From Globodera rostochiensis (Eukaryota; Nematoda; Chromadorea; Rhabditida; Heteroderidae), in the NCBI GenBank assembly GCA_018350325.1, contig JAEVLN010000018.1, positions 1,120,185 to 1,184,184 of the forward strand: a DNA stretch of 64,000 nt, read 5' to 3'. The notes beneath the pieces are model-generated. The model was given only the letters and a program-made list of their open reading frames with translations. It ran no database searches and was not told where the DNA came from. Position 1 is the first letter of the stretch. Each line of letters begins with the position of its first letter. Position numbers and translations under genes: made by a program. Below are positions 1 to 10,817 of the stretch, piece by piece.

Positions 1-1282
1 AACGTTTAAATTCAAATTTATGGTCCAAGAATTAATATCGGAAAAATTAGATTGCTACAATTCCTATCACCTGTGTCCATAATCAGTGGATAGTAGATGT
101 ACAAAAAAGTTGTTGTTTTCGTATCACCGATGTTAGTAATAGCTGTGATCTATGATGTTACAATTTTTTTTTTGCTAATTAAAATTTGAATCAAGCTAGA
201 TATTTCTATTTTTGTTTAAATTTTGTTAACGTTTAATATTAATGATTTTCATTTACCAAAAATAAGCTTGCCACAAGCGCGTGCCCCAAAAATGTTGACA
301 ATGCATAAATAAACAGTTTTAGTTCAATATTCTGGACGTTATTCCCGTTTCCGACAACTTTTTTCACATGGAATTTGTATGCCAAGAAAGTGGCAATGTT
401 TATCAAAACGCATAAAATTGTAAAAATGGCAGATGATACTGTATTTATGTAAACGATATAGCTGAAGTGCAGTGCCTTAATGAGTTATCAGTGCACCACA
501 ACTCATCAGTTTTACAATATTCAATTTAATTTCAATTATATCAATTCTAATTATCTATGCCACTAAGCAATAATGATAATATGATTAATATTAATAAAAA
601 ATTGATTTTACATCTCCAGACATAGCAAAATTGCGGTCGGTGGTTGAATTTGGATCGTTCAATTGGATGAATCCATGCATTTTAAAAGCCGGCCAACAAA
701 AAAATGTTGGCACACCGTAAACAAAAATTGTTATAAACGGAAGAAATTTTTTCCATAACTTAAAATAGGCAAAATTGTGTTATATTAGTTTTAATTTTAA
801 AAAACGACCATTTCATGTTTTATTGGCATTATGATTGTGGTCAATCGGTTCAGCAGTATAAATGCCGTGACCAAATTATTCGCTTGAAATGTGTGTTCGG
901 TAAAGAACATGCCCATTGCGAACATCCAATCTGGAAACTGCGAATAAATCGGGTAAAGCACGGCACCGATTATGGAGGGCAATCGTTGGCAGTAGAAAGA
1001 GGTCAACACGTACAGCAAATCCTGAAAAGATGTAAAAATCTGATCATATTCATGACTAGCTAATTATAATTCTTTTTATAAATAATACGGAATCATGACT
1101 CTTCTCAATCTCACCGGAATTGCCCGCATAACAAAAAGCGCATAGAATGAGTTGTGGAACTTTTTGTGCCGAACGATGGTGACAATTTCGGCAATATAAA
1201 GTGCCATTGACGGAATGGTTAAACAAATGGTTAAGTAGATGGTTGGAATTTGAATTGAGGTGGACCATTCGGCAAAGCCCAT
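1..1282 (-). CDS. Srg-like serpentine chemoreceptor, 3' end outside window
   Basis: Seven-transmembrane G-protein-coupled receptor, probably of the nematode Srg group, expected in chemosensory neurons. Five exons are visible on the minus strand: 1282-1115, 1021-809, 758-612, 475-257 and 149-71; the sixth lies beyond base 1. Exon 1 encodes MGFAEW and the first membrane segment followed by IVRHKKFHNSFYALF. Exon 2 holds the NNLVTAFILLNRLT segment ending in MPIKHE, the region after TM3 that is conserved in Srg proteins. Exon lengths match the intact paralogue at 10818-12519 (168, 213, 153 and 219 there) except exon 3 (147) and exon 5 (79). For exon 5 the acceptor ending CATAG keeps frame, whereas the nearer CACAG would not. 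No stop or frameshift is seen. The family name rests on remembered motif order, not a profile search. Confidence 0.8.
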
Positions 1283-1405
1283 TTGAGTTAAACGTATTTG
1301 AAATATGTCACTTTGTAAAATAAAAAAAAATTATAAAAAATAATTTGCGTATGTCGAATGAAGAAAAAGTTTCCTTTGTAATTAATGCAATTTTTGCGGG
1401 TTTAA

Positions 1406-1786
1406 TATTCTGTTAGACCGGACTTACGAAGAAAAAAGCTCCGGCAACATAATCATAGTTAGAATATAAAATATGAATTGTAATTAATCAAAGCAATTTT
1501 AATCAATTTAATCTTTTTTAAAGGTTATTTGATTTTGATCGAAAATAGTCGAAAACAACCAGAAATTGGCCTGTTTGCTTTGGCCCATCATAGTGATATC
1601 AAGTTTTAATTTAGGTTGTTTAATAAATCCATATTGTGCCACTTTCACACTTTAAACCTTTTTGGCATAAAAGAAAGATTAAATTCATCAAAAATGATTT
1701 GATTAATTACTCAAATTTATTCTTATGTTATGCCTATGATTAAGTTGGCGGAGCTTTTTTCTCCGTAATTGCGGTCTAACAGAATA
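1406..1786. mobile_element. Small inverted-repeat element upstream of receptor gene
   Basis: The ends are inverted copies of about 40 bases: TATTCTGTTAGACCG at the left and CGGTCTAACAGAATA at the right (one mismatch and a few indels further in). Each end is flanked by TTAA (1402-1405 and 1787-1790), so the target duplication could be TTAA or just TA. It carries no reading frame. It sits about 120 bases upstream of the start codon of the minus-strand receptor at 1282, so it lies in that gene's likely promoter region. Confidence 0.75.
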
Positions 1787-2194
1787 TTAAATCAGCAAAT
1801 TTAATTAACTACGAAGAAAATTTTTTCTTAGAACGACATATGCAAATTAACCACCTATATGTAATTAGGGCATTTAGTCTCATTTGCGTGTGTTGATTAC
1901 CTAAAGGTGAAAAGTTGAATTTACCAAAAGGCAAAAGTAAATTTTTATAAATTTGATGAATAAAATAAAAATGTTAATTATCCAAAGCTTAATAAAATGT
2001 TCGTTAAGTATCAACGTATCACTTCAATGGCATTGTTAGCATTCAAATAATTTAAGAGAAATTTAACTTTTACATCCCGGTCTTAATTTTGTGATTTCTA
2101 GGAATGCTATTTATAGTTTTTGTTTTTTGAACTAATAAAATCCAATATTTAAATAATCTGTTTTCATTAGGAAGATTGCACACGTTCTCTGCTT

Positions 2195-2815
2195 TCTATA
2201 ACATTGCTCACGTTCTCTCTCTCTCTCCTCTCTTCTCTCTCTCTCTTCTATCTTCGTTTCTCTAACATTGCTCACGTTCTCTCTCTCTCTTCCATCTTCG
2301 TTTCTGACATTGCTCACGTTCTCTCTCTCTCTCTTCTATCTTCGTTTCTCTAACATTGCTCACGTTCTCACTCTCTCTTCCATCTTCGTTTCTCTAACAT
2401 TGCTCACGTTCTCTCTCTCTCTCTCTTCTATCTTCGTTTCTCTAACATTGCTCACGTTCTCACTCTCTCTTCCATCTTCGTTTTTCTAACATTACTCACG
2501 TTCTCTCTCTCTCTCTTCCATCTTCGTTTCTCTAACATTGCTCACGTTCTCCCTCTCTCTCTTCCATCTTCGTTTCTCTAACATTGCTCACGTTCTCTCT
2601 CTCTCTCTCTTCTATCTTCGTTTCTCTAACATTGCTCACGTTCTCACTCTCTCTTCCATCTTCGTTTTTCTAACATTACTCACGTTCTCTCTCTCTCTTC
2701 TATCTTCGTTTCTCTAACATTGCTCACGTTCTCTCTCACTCTCTCTTTTATCTTCGTTTCTCTAACATTGCTTACGCTCTCTCCTCTCTTCTATTTTCTT
2801 CGCTTTCTCTAATAT
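2195..2815. repeat. CT-rich minisatellite, about 60-bp unit
   Basis: About ten tandem units of the form CTAACATTGCTCACGTTCTC followed by a (CT)n run and TTCYATCTTCGTTT. The unit varies between roughly 50 and 65 bases mainly through CT-run length. Reading frames through it have no internal stops only because of the repeat and are not counted as genes. A related stretch (GTTCTATGCTTTCTCTAAC, then CTCTCTACCGCAAATG) recurs at 16675-16790, just after the first Srsx-like gene, so the flank of this array is also dispersed. Confidence 0.85.
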
Positions 2816-3277
2816 TGCACAGCTCACTCTATCTCGCACCCACTTTCTCTAACCGCAAATGGAACCCATCAACAAATTTTCTCTCCATTCGTCTCCATCC
2901 TATAAAAGAAACAATGCACGTGCCGTTGCGTCGTTGGTGAACATTTGTTCTGATGCCGTTTCCTGCACGCTGGACCCTCCGGGCTACGGCCCTTGACACG
3001 TGGAGCAGTGTGAAGGCCACTGACTGATGTGCGGTTGTATCCGGTTGTAGTCAGACCTCATAATGTTTGCCCATCTTTTAAAAAAATATAATTTTACATA
3101 ATTTTATTTTTAAAATGAGTCGCCTATAAATTATGTTTTCAAATTTATTAATAAGTTTTTATTTACAACCACATTCGCCTCTCCGACGCCTATCAACCCG
3201 GTGAAAGCGTTTTTTGAGTGAAGTGCAAAGTTGCCATTGTCTCCTCCAAATTATTCTTGATTTAGGATTTAGAATGT

Positions 3278-3411
3278 GAGTTGTGGAGCTTTTTGTGCTA
3301 AACGATGGTGACAATTTCAGCAATATAAAGTGCCGTTGACGGAATTGTCATACAAATGGTTAAGTAGATGATTGGAATTTGAATTGAGATGGACCATTCG
3401 GCAAAGCCCAT
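3278..3411 (-). pseudogene. Relic of Srg-like receptor exon 1
   Basis: Reads MGFAEWSISIQIPIIYLTI from an ATG at 3411, closely matching exon 1 of the receptors at 1282 and 6056. It then meets an in-frame TAG in place of the arginine codon of IVRHKK. No exon 2 follows. A single exon left from a dead copy. Confidence 0.75.
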
Positions 3412-3677
3412 CATAATCAGGGTTGGACGCAATTGCGGATTACTGAATGCAATTAAGACCTGTAGAAATAATTCAAAAAAAAAAACGCAATTATCTTTTA
3501 AAAAAATTTACTTTCACACTTTTGAATAGTTTTTAAACGGCAAAATGTTTTGCCATTCTTTATGCTTTGGTGACTTATGCACAAAAACATGTTTTTAGTC
3601 GGAAATTTCGTCGTTTTAACGAGGCTATTCGGACATAGGAAAACTTATTTTGGCACATCCCTGAACATCGGCAACAG

Positions 3678-3795
3678 GTACTGTAGTGCTCTCCAGCTGG
3701 TTACTGTTGTGGGCCAGCGGCACATTCCGTCAACAGCTGATCAAAGATTTTGCGATCATTCGCAAAACAAATATTCAAAATAATCGTGTCGATAC
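3678..3795 (+). pseudogene. Relic of Srg-like receptor exon 6
   Basis: Follows an intact acceptor (CAACAG) and reads TVVLSSWLLLWASGTFRQQL and then KDFAIIRKTNIQNNRV, nearly identical to the last exon of the receptors at 7298-7524 and 12293-12519. The match ends after the NRV codons. The upstream exons are absent, so this is an isolated last-exon copy. Confidence 0.8.
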
Positions 3796-3899
3796 AACAA
3801 CAATGGACAACTTTGAAATTCAGTTTAAATATAAATCAATTTTTATTGTGCATTTTGTTTTTCTTAAAGCTTTATAACCTGAAAACGCCAAAAATTGGT

Positions 3900-5165
3900 G
3901 TCTTTTTGGAGTTTTTCACTTTTTTGCTTGGCGCCGCCGAGAAAATTTAGAATTTTTGGCCCAATTTGTTAAGAGATTTGCAATCAAAATTTCTAAAAAT
4001 ACGTAATTTTTTAAAGCTTTTTTGAGAAATGGGATAGGTCCGCCGGCGCCTATAGGCGCCGGCGGGAAAAATTTTGGGTTTTTGATGGAATTTGATAAGA
4101 AAATTGGTCCAAATGTTGGCAAAATGTTTACAATTTTTTAAAATATATCGAATAAATTGAGGGAAAGTCCATCCAAGGCAAAAACGTGGAAAAAACCCCA
4201 AAACGTGGAAAACGTGGCGGCTTTAAGAAACGTGGAAAAACCGTGGGAAAAAACCCCAAAACGTGGAAATTTCCACGTTTCCGTGGTAAAATCGCAACCC
4301 TGATTGGATTGCCACAATTTCTCGGATCGGATTTCGGATTGGAAAAACACCGGATTTCGGATAACGGATTTTGGATAAGAAAATGAAAAAATTTTTTAGT
4401 TTAAAAAATTCAAACTTTTGTGATTTTTTTAAAACTTTTTGGTATAATAATTTATTCAATGTAACCCTTAAGTTCAATATGAAAAATCGCAAAGAGGCAA
4501 ATTATGGTGAAGAAAAAGTAATTTTTGAGAGCTTCTCGGCGGAAAGACGTTTTCGGACAGCTTTTTGTGTGGGGTCGGCGGTGCCGATAGGCGCCGCCGA
4601 GAACAATTTTTGAAATTTTGACTCAATTTTGTTAAGAAAATAGTCAAAATTTTAACAAAATTAAGCATTTTGCTTCGGAATTTCGGGGAAAAACTAGTTT
4701 ACGTACGAGTGGAGGATGTCCGGCGGCGACGACAGGCGCCGCCGGGGAAATTTTTGAACATTTTATTGATATTGTTAAGGATTGAAGCAAAAATTCTTAT
4801 ATCTATTCTTTTTTTGCGCGTATTTTTAATTAAAAAATATTATTTAAAAAATCTTATTAATGAGGGGATGCCTATTTGAGTAAGAGGGGGAAAACCAATA
4901 AATAAGTGATTGCAATAAAGCGGGTTTGAACCCAACACATAACATAAGACTCACCAAAGGGAGAAACCAATAGGCCATCGACCTACTTGGGAGACATACC
5001 TTACATTTTTGTTTCATTTTTCTTATAAAAATTGTTGAAAAATAGCAGACAAAAAAGTCTATTTATCCGGATTTCGGATCGGATTACCCAACGGATCGGA
5101 TTTCGGATTGAGAAAAACACCGGATTTCGGATAACGGATTTCGGATGATCCGCTGCAACCCTGCT
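3900..5165. repeat. Composite of non-autonomous repeat elements
   Basis: No gene is seen. The stretch holds four GC-rich cores of the type GGTGCCGATAGGCGCCGCCG (about 3932, 4040, 4577 and 4722), each usually followed by an AT-rich tail of the type AATTTTGACTCAATTTTGTT. It also has arms of short words: CGTGGAAAAACCCCAAAACG (4176-4290) and blocks of TTTCGGAT/CGGATCGG (4310-4380 and 5066-5150). CAGGGTTG at 3419 and CAACCCTG at 4301 look like hAT-style ends but lack matching 8-bp duplications. Element boundaries are not resolved. Confidence 0.6.
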
Positions 5166-5167
5166 CC

Positions 5168-5425
5168 CAACGATCGACATTTTCCCTAAATTTTTTTTAT
5201 TTGGTATTTTTTATAAAATGTTCAAAAACATGTAAAAAATAATACATTTTATAATTGTGAGAGCAAAATTAATAAACTGACGAATTTCAAAGGATTTTAC
5301 GCATAAATAAAGGATTTGGTAGTTTTAGCACATTTTTTAATCAATATTTTGGCACTTTATGGGGTTTTAGTCAATATTTTAAGTCATAATTTCGCGTTTT
5401 TTAGTCAATTTAAATCTCGACCCTA
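5168..5425. repeat. Dispersed repeat, copy 1 (pair with 55256-55505)
   Basis: A 255-base block beginning GATCGACATTTTCCCTAAA and ending near TTTTTTAGTCAATTTAAATC is repeated in the same orientation at 55256-55505 with scattered substitutions. It has no open frame of note. The two copies lie 50 kb apart in unrelated surroundings, so it is a mobile or formerly mobile sequence of unknown class. Confidence 0.7.
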
Positions 5426-5434
5426 ATGATAATA

Positions 5435-5815
5435 TACAAAATAAAATTTGTTTTTATATATTACTAATAGCTAATTTTATGGTTTTAATTTGATTTACGT
5501 TTGTTGTTCCCCCTTACACGGACATAGCGTTTTAAAATCATAATGCAATTTTTTATATAACACTTTTTTTAGAATTTTGTTTTATCTCCAATACCTATTT
5601 CTCATTATTTTATCATTGCATGATTGCATTTTAATACTAATCTATCAGCAATCGCTGTGAATGACTAAATGCACAAAAAAAAAATTGTTAAAAGAAAAGC
5701 GAATACATTTTTCCGTCTGAGACCAAATCTGTCTAATGAGGAAAAAAGGTAATTTGTAGCGTTTTAGTTGATAGATTAGTATTAAGTGCCGTGTTTTAAT
5801 GAGAAAACTGCTGAA
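5435..5815. repeat. Duplicated block with inner foldback element
   Basis: This 380-base block recurs at about 13355-13735. Inside, TAATACTAATCTATCA (5632-5647) and TGATAGATTAGTATTA (5769-5784) form a perfect 16-base inverted repeat around a 153-base foldback. Each copy is immediately followed, or followed within 100 bases, by an isolated last-exon relic of the Srg-like receptors. Confidence 0.7.
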
Positions 5816-5819
5816 CCGG

Positions 5820-5956
5820 CTAATTGCACGCACCATTGCGCGATGATTATTGTTACGGGGCCCCGCAATTGCATAGACACGAATAATTTGAATATTTGGT
5901 TTACGAATGATCGAAAAATTATTGATCAGCTGTTGGCGGAATGTTCCGCTGGTGCA
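5820..5956 (-). pseudogene. Relic of Srg-like receptor exon 6, reversed
   Basis: On the minus strand it reads GTFRQQLINNFSIIRKPNIQ, followed by remnants of the GPRNNNHR tail. It matches the last receptor exon but lies in the opposite orientation to the receptor copy that begins 100 bases later at 6056. No other exon accompanies it. Confidence 0.7.
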
Positions 5957-6055
5957 TTTGTAACTTTATTTTAAAATATTACATTATTGTACACCCAAGT
6001 GACACACAGAATATATTGATTATTAAAATACTTAAAGAGTATAATTATAATAATC

Positions 6056-7524
6056 ATGGATTTTGCTGAATGGTCCATGTCAGTTCAAATGCCAATCATT
6101 TACATAAACATTTGTATAACCATTCCGTCAATGGCACTTTATATTGCCGAAATTGTCACCATCGTTCGTCACAAAAAGTTTCACAACTCATTTTATGCGC
6201 TTTTTGTTATGCGAGCAATTCCGGTAAATGATAGTGGCATAATTCCGATTTGTTTATAAAAATAATAAGATCATTAAATTGATCAGCATTTTGCAAAAAA
6301 TGTTTCAGGATTTGCTGTACGTATTGAACTCTTTCTACGGCGATCGGCTGCCCACTATAATCGGTGCCGTGCTTTACCCTATTTATTCAAAGTTCCCAAA
6401 TTGGATGCTCGCAATTACTTTTTTACTGCCGGACACACATTCCAAGCGAATAATTTGGTCACGGCATTTATACTGGTGAACCGACTGACCGCAATCATAA
6501 TGCCAATAAAACATAAAAAGGTGCTTTTTAAATATTTAAACTAATAAGGCTTTTTATAACAAACAATTTGTCTATTTTAAGATATGGCAAAAATTTCTTC
6601 CGTTTATAACAGTTTTTGTTTATTTTGTGCCAACATTGTTGTATTGGCCGGCGTTCAAAATGAATGCGATTATTCAATTGAAGGACCAAAATTCAACGAG
6701 TGACCGCACTTTCGTCATCTACGAGGCTGAAGATGTAATTTTCCTTAACAAATCTTTATAGCTGTGGCATTCAAATTCAGAATAAATTTTGACTAACGAT
6801 TATTTCCCCATTATTAAGGCACCGATCAACAACTATTTGGATTATATTTGTGCCGTTTTCTCTGTCATTTTTATGGTTTTATGCATTTTGTTAAACATTT
6901 GCACATTCGTTGCCTACAAATTACATATGAAAAACGTTAACATAAACGGGAACAACAACTCCAACGACATTGAGAAAAAATTGCTGATTTATGCATTGGC
7001 AACTTTTTTGGGTCACATGCTCATTGCAAGCTTGTATTTGGTAAACAAAATAAATTAATTATAACCAAATTTAAAACAAGCATAAACATATATTAGCTTG
7101 ATTGCAATTTTGATTAACAATAATAATAATTTAACATCACAGATTAACATTATTACTAAAGTTGATGATTGGAAAACAAAGGCACTGATATTCGTCTACT
7201 ATCCACTCATTCTGGACACAGGTGATAGGAATTGATAAACTTTCGGTCTTAATTCTTTGATGAAGACTGAGAATTTAAACGGTCACATCGCCAACAGGTA
7301 CTGTAGTGCTCTCCAGCTGGTTACTGTTGTGGGCCAGCGGCACATTCCGCAAACAGCTAATCAAAGATTTTACGATCATTCGAAAAATAAATATTCAAAA
7401 TAATCGTGTCGGTCCAATGGAGGGGCCCCAAAACAATAATCATCGGGCAGTTGGAGGATCTGTTGGCCATCAATTGCAGTACAGAAATTGCAGATCCGCA
7501 CAACAATTGCCAGCAATTTCTTAA
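6056..7524 (+). pseudogene. Srg-like chemoreceptor with one-base frameshift
   Basis: Six exons parallel to the intact gene at 10818: 6056-6223, 6309-6520, 6582-6734, 6819-7040, 7143-7221 and 7298-7524. Splice sites and downstream frames are all sound, including the last exon ending in QQLPAIS. Exon 2 is 212 bases instead of 213. Compared with the intact paralogue, one base is missing between about 6415 and 6436, just after NWMLA. The frame then reaches a TGA at 6478 in the middle of the NNLVTAFILL segment. Everything else is open, so inactivation is recent, or the deletion is a sequencing error. As read, the product would stop after TM3. Confidence 0.85.
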
Positions 7525-7712
7525 TTTTACATTTGAAAAAATCACTGTACATAAGTTTATGTCGATAACCAATTTTGTTTCTAAACTCGAGCATTTGGTC
7601 GAAAAAATTTTATTTTATGGCATAAAATCGATCAAATCTGAAATCGAGAAGGGGCTCATAATTGACAGAATCTGAGCCGCGAGCACCCGCTTATGCGGCT
7701 GCAGGTAATATT

Positions 7713-8139
7713 CGGACAGGGTTGGCACTCCAAACTAGAGCCCGGCGGGAACGGGGATTCCCGCGGGAAAAGTGCGGGATTGCCATTCCCGCACTTTTTG
7801 AAATTCCCGCTCCCACAATTTTATATTAATATTTTTCCCGTTTCCGCAAATAATTCCTTGGCGAAATGTTTCAAAAATTTAACCTATTTTGGACTAATTT
7901 TTATCACACTTAAAATTTCAAAATTTTTTTAACGGCGCCTATTTGCTTTTTGTTCTTGTTCTTTTGGCATCAATTAAGATGTCTGTAACAAATTTTGTCT
8001 GAGAATGAAAGTGAATTATGAATCGACCACTTTCTATTCCTAAAAGCTTTATTTTAAAATTTTGGTTGCAAATCTGTTAACAAATTAGGTAAGTCAAAAT
8101 TTCTCGACGTCGGCACCGCCACCCCCCCCCCCCTAATTT
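7713..8139. repeat. Repeat-element remnants with CCCGC arms and GC core
   Basis: Begins CAGGGTTGGCACTCC, resembling a hAT-type end. A palindromic arm region rich in CCCGCGGGAA and CCCGCACTTTTT follows (7740-7830). Near 8098-8135 it carries a reversed copy of the shared core (CGTCGGCACCGCC followed by a C run). No coding capacity. The right boundary abuts a receptor exon relic at 8140. Confidence 0.5.
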
Positions 8140-8297
8140 GATTTTGCGATTATTCGCAAAACAAATATTTAAAATAATCGTGTCGACGCAATGGAGGGGC
8201 CCAGAAACAATAATAATCGTCCAGTTGGGGGAGCTGTTGGGCATCAATTGCAGAACAGATTTAGCAGTTCCGCACAACAATTGCCAGCAATTTCTTA
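8140..8297 (+). pseudogene. Relic of Srg-like receptor exon 6
   Basis: Reads DFAIIRKTNI, then an in-frame TAA, then NNRVDAMEGPRNNNNRPVGG and the QQLPAIS ending, matching the last receptor exon. The acceptor and the first part of the exon have been lost, apparently replaced by the repeat element that ends at 8139. Confidence 0.75.
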
Positions 8298-8754
8298 AAT
8301 TGACATAAAAAATTAGTCATTTACCGGTATTTAGTTCACACCAACATTACATATTTGATCCGCCAAAACAAGCATTTTATCCAATTTTTTGCCAACCAGA
8401 CCTTTTGTCATCGTACCCCTTGTCGTTTTCCTTAACTATCAGGTATTTTGTCCACTAACGGTTTTGGACTATTTATTTGAGATTTATGAAAATTGTTGAT
8501 GATTTGGCATTAAAAGCTCAAAATTTGGATTAGGTAATATTTCTAAGTTGACAAAACCATGGGGGAGCCTTAAATGTTTGTTGTTTTAGTGTTTTTGATT
8601 CGTAAATTGATTTATTCAAGTCAAAGCAACATATTTAAGAATTTTTTTAAAACTTCCAAATTCCGTGTTCCGACATTTTTGGGGCTCGGAATTCCGAGTT
8701 TCGAAATTTTTTGAGGGTGTCGGCTCCCATCCCTGGTGCTTATTATTAACCATT
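8298..8754. other. No gene seen
   Basis: AT-rich intergenic sequence between a receptor exon relic and a minisatellite. No convincing frame, RNA gene or bounded element was found. Confidence 0.5.
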
Positions 8755-9255
8755 TTTACTGGTTGGAATTTTGACCGTTTTTGCTTGGTTGGACTTTTGG
8801 CCTGGTTAGCATTTGGTGGCGTTGTTGTTCTTTTATCGTTTTGGTATGGTTGGCCTTTTGACCGGTGGTATTTTGACCGTTTTTGGCTTAAGTGGCCTTT
8901 TTACGGGTGGCCTTTTGTCGGTGTGGCATTTTGACTGTTTTTGGCTTAGTTGGCCTTTTGCCCGGTTGGCCTTTTGACCGGTGGTATTTTGACCGTTTTT
9001 GGCTTAGTTGGCCTTTTGACCGGTTGGCCTTTTGACCGGGGGGCATTTTGGCTGGTTGGCCTTTTGATCGGGTGGCTTTTTGACCGGTGGCCTTTTGACC
9101 GATGGCCTTTTGACCGGGTGGCCTTTTGACCGGGTGGCCTTTTGTCCTAATAGCCTTTTGTCCGGGTGGCCTTTTGACCGGGTGGCCTTTTGACCGGGTG
9201 GCCTTTTGTCCTAATGTCCTTTTGTCCGGGTGGCCTTTTGACCGTTTTTGCAAAT
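8755..9255. repeat. Minisatellite, 16-18 bp TGGCCTTTTGACCGGG unit
   Basis: About 28 degenerate tandem copies of TGGCCTTTTGACCGGG, with variants TTTGTCC and GGTGGTATTTTGACCG. The minus strand reads open for 128 residues as a Lys/Pro/Gly-rich repeat (GQKATRSKGHPVKRPPGQKA). There is no start context, no neighbouring exon and no sign of selection, so it is treated as a repeat by-product. Confidence 0.85.
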
Positions 9256-10140
9256 GTCGGTGCCGGAAAAGCATCGCCGCGGCAGTCGGTACCTCAAATA
9301 ACAGCTTAATTTATTTTTTGAAGTGGGGGGGGGCTATTAATGCCAAAAACATTCTGAAAAAACAATTCAAATTTTATCAGTTATGTCACTTGAGTTAGCT
9401 TTATGGCGTTGCTAAGTGTGAACAATGAAGCAAAATTTTTCATCAAATTCAAAGACACCGCTAAACATGTTTTAACAATCAAAAGACATTCGTGCGTGAA
9501 AGTACAAACATTATCATTTTATTAAAACAATGTAACTGGCTACCAAATCCGAGTTCCGCTCAACTCATGTACCAATTTTTATGAATGATTACATTTTTAT
9601 TAAATACAAAAGGCATAGTTCTTCCTAAAATTTTAATTTAAACTTAATTTAATTGAATTTTTAAACTTTTCAATAAATTGGTTAGCAAATGGCGTTTATT
9701 TTCTTAAAATGTCATAAAATTAATTGGATTTTACGACGATATCATTTTTATTTTAGCGTTAAGTGGCTACTCAAACTATATGTATGCCAAAAAAGAAGTT
9801 ATTTCTCAAAAAAATTTTTATTTTTGAAGATTGTTCAAAGATCCTTTTTCTTAATTGTTTTAAAACCGACTCAACAGATATTTTACGTTTTGTCCCTGGA
9901 AATGCGGCCTAATTATTATGAGGAATCAATTTTTAATCTATACACAATTTACCCAACTATAAACCTGTTTTTCCACTAAAGAGTCACCCTATTTGTCAAC
10001 TTTGAGGAGCTGTATCCCTGCTCAGAATGTTTTCCCAAACCAAACTTTTGATACTATTTGATTTTTCTCGACGACTGGAGTTGTATATAATTTCAGGAGA
10101 AATAAAGTTTTTGTATTCTTCATTTTACCAAATTTCTAAG
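9256..10140. other. No gene seen
   Basis: AT-rich sequence with short open frames that lack splice context or recognisable motifs. Nothing supported. Confidence 0.5.
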
Positions 10141-10200
10141 GCACCGTACATCAACTATAGCGTTAGATTCCCATTACCTAATCTCGATGGCCCAAAACAC
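10141..10200 (+). pseudogene. Relic of receptor exons 4 and 5 joined
   Basis: GCACCGTACATCAACTATAG matches the start of receptor exon 4 (11842). Seven bases later ATTCCCATTACCTAATCTCG matches the start of exon 5 (12131). About 200 bases of exon 4 and the intron are gone, leaving a deletion junction 600 bases upstream of the intact gene. Confidence 0.7.
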
Positions 10201-10817
10201 TCCACTGAACTGCATCTGCGCTATAGATTTTTCGTTAAAAATGCATTAATTAAACATTTCAGCGGCGACGACATTTGCGGTGCCCTGCCAAAGTGTTACT
10301 TAACAAAAATTTTAATTAAAAAATGTAATTTTACTTTTCAATAAGTTGGTTACTGAATAGGGTGTATTTCATTAAGATTACGCAAAAGTGATTTGATTTC
10401 AAGGCTATATCAAATTCTGATTTTCGACGTTACGTCGGTTACTCAAAATAGGGGACAAAAAAGGAGGGCCTTCCCTATTGCTGGAAAAACTTATGAAAAA
10501 ACTCCTCTTATTTACAAAATCCGTTTAATTGTTTTATAATCGGTTACAAACATTTTAGTTTTTTTCTTGTGTTTTATGCTGATATTGTAGCCATTTTTAG
10601 TTAATTTTTTTGAATTTATTTTTTGCCCTGGTTTTTATTCCATTTTTATTGGCACGGCACCTTTATTAATTGATAAGTGTCAAACTGCACCTGACTTGTC
10701 CAATTTTCTAACTTTCATAGTCATTATTTACTAATTAATCGTAAATTATTTATCACTGAGCAAAGTTTTGATTTAACGCAAAATTTAATAAAATTTAGAA
10801 TAATTTTACCTAAAAAA
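10201..10817. other. Upstream region of intact receptor gene
   Basis: AT-rich with no recognised gene. It holds the presumptive promoter of the receptor beginning at 10818; no specific motif was identified. Confidence 0.4.

Noticed and set aside
2132..2489. Open frames on both strands over the CT-rich region
   Set aside because: Both strands are open because of the tandem repeat; low-complexity products.
8888..9274. 128-residue open frame on the minus strand (Lys/Pro/Gly repeats)
   Set aside because: It is the complement of a 16-18 bp minisatellite whose unit lacks stops; no start context, splice partners or homology.
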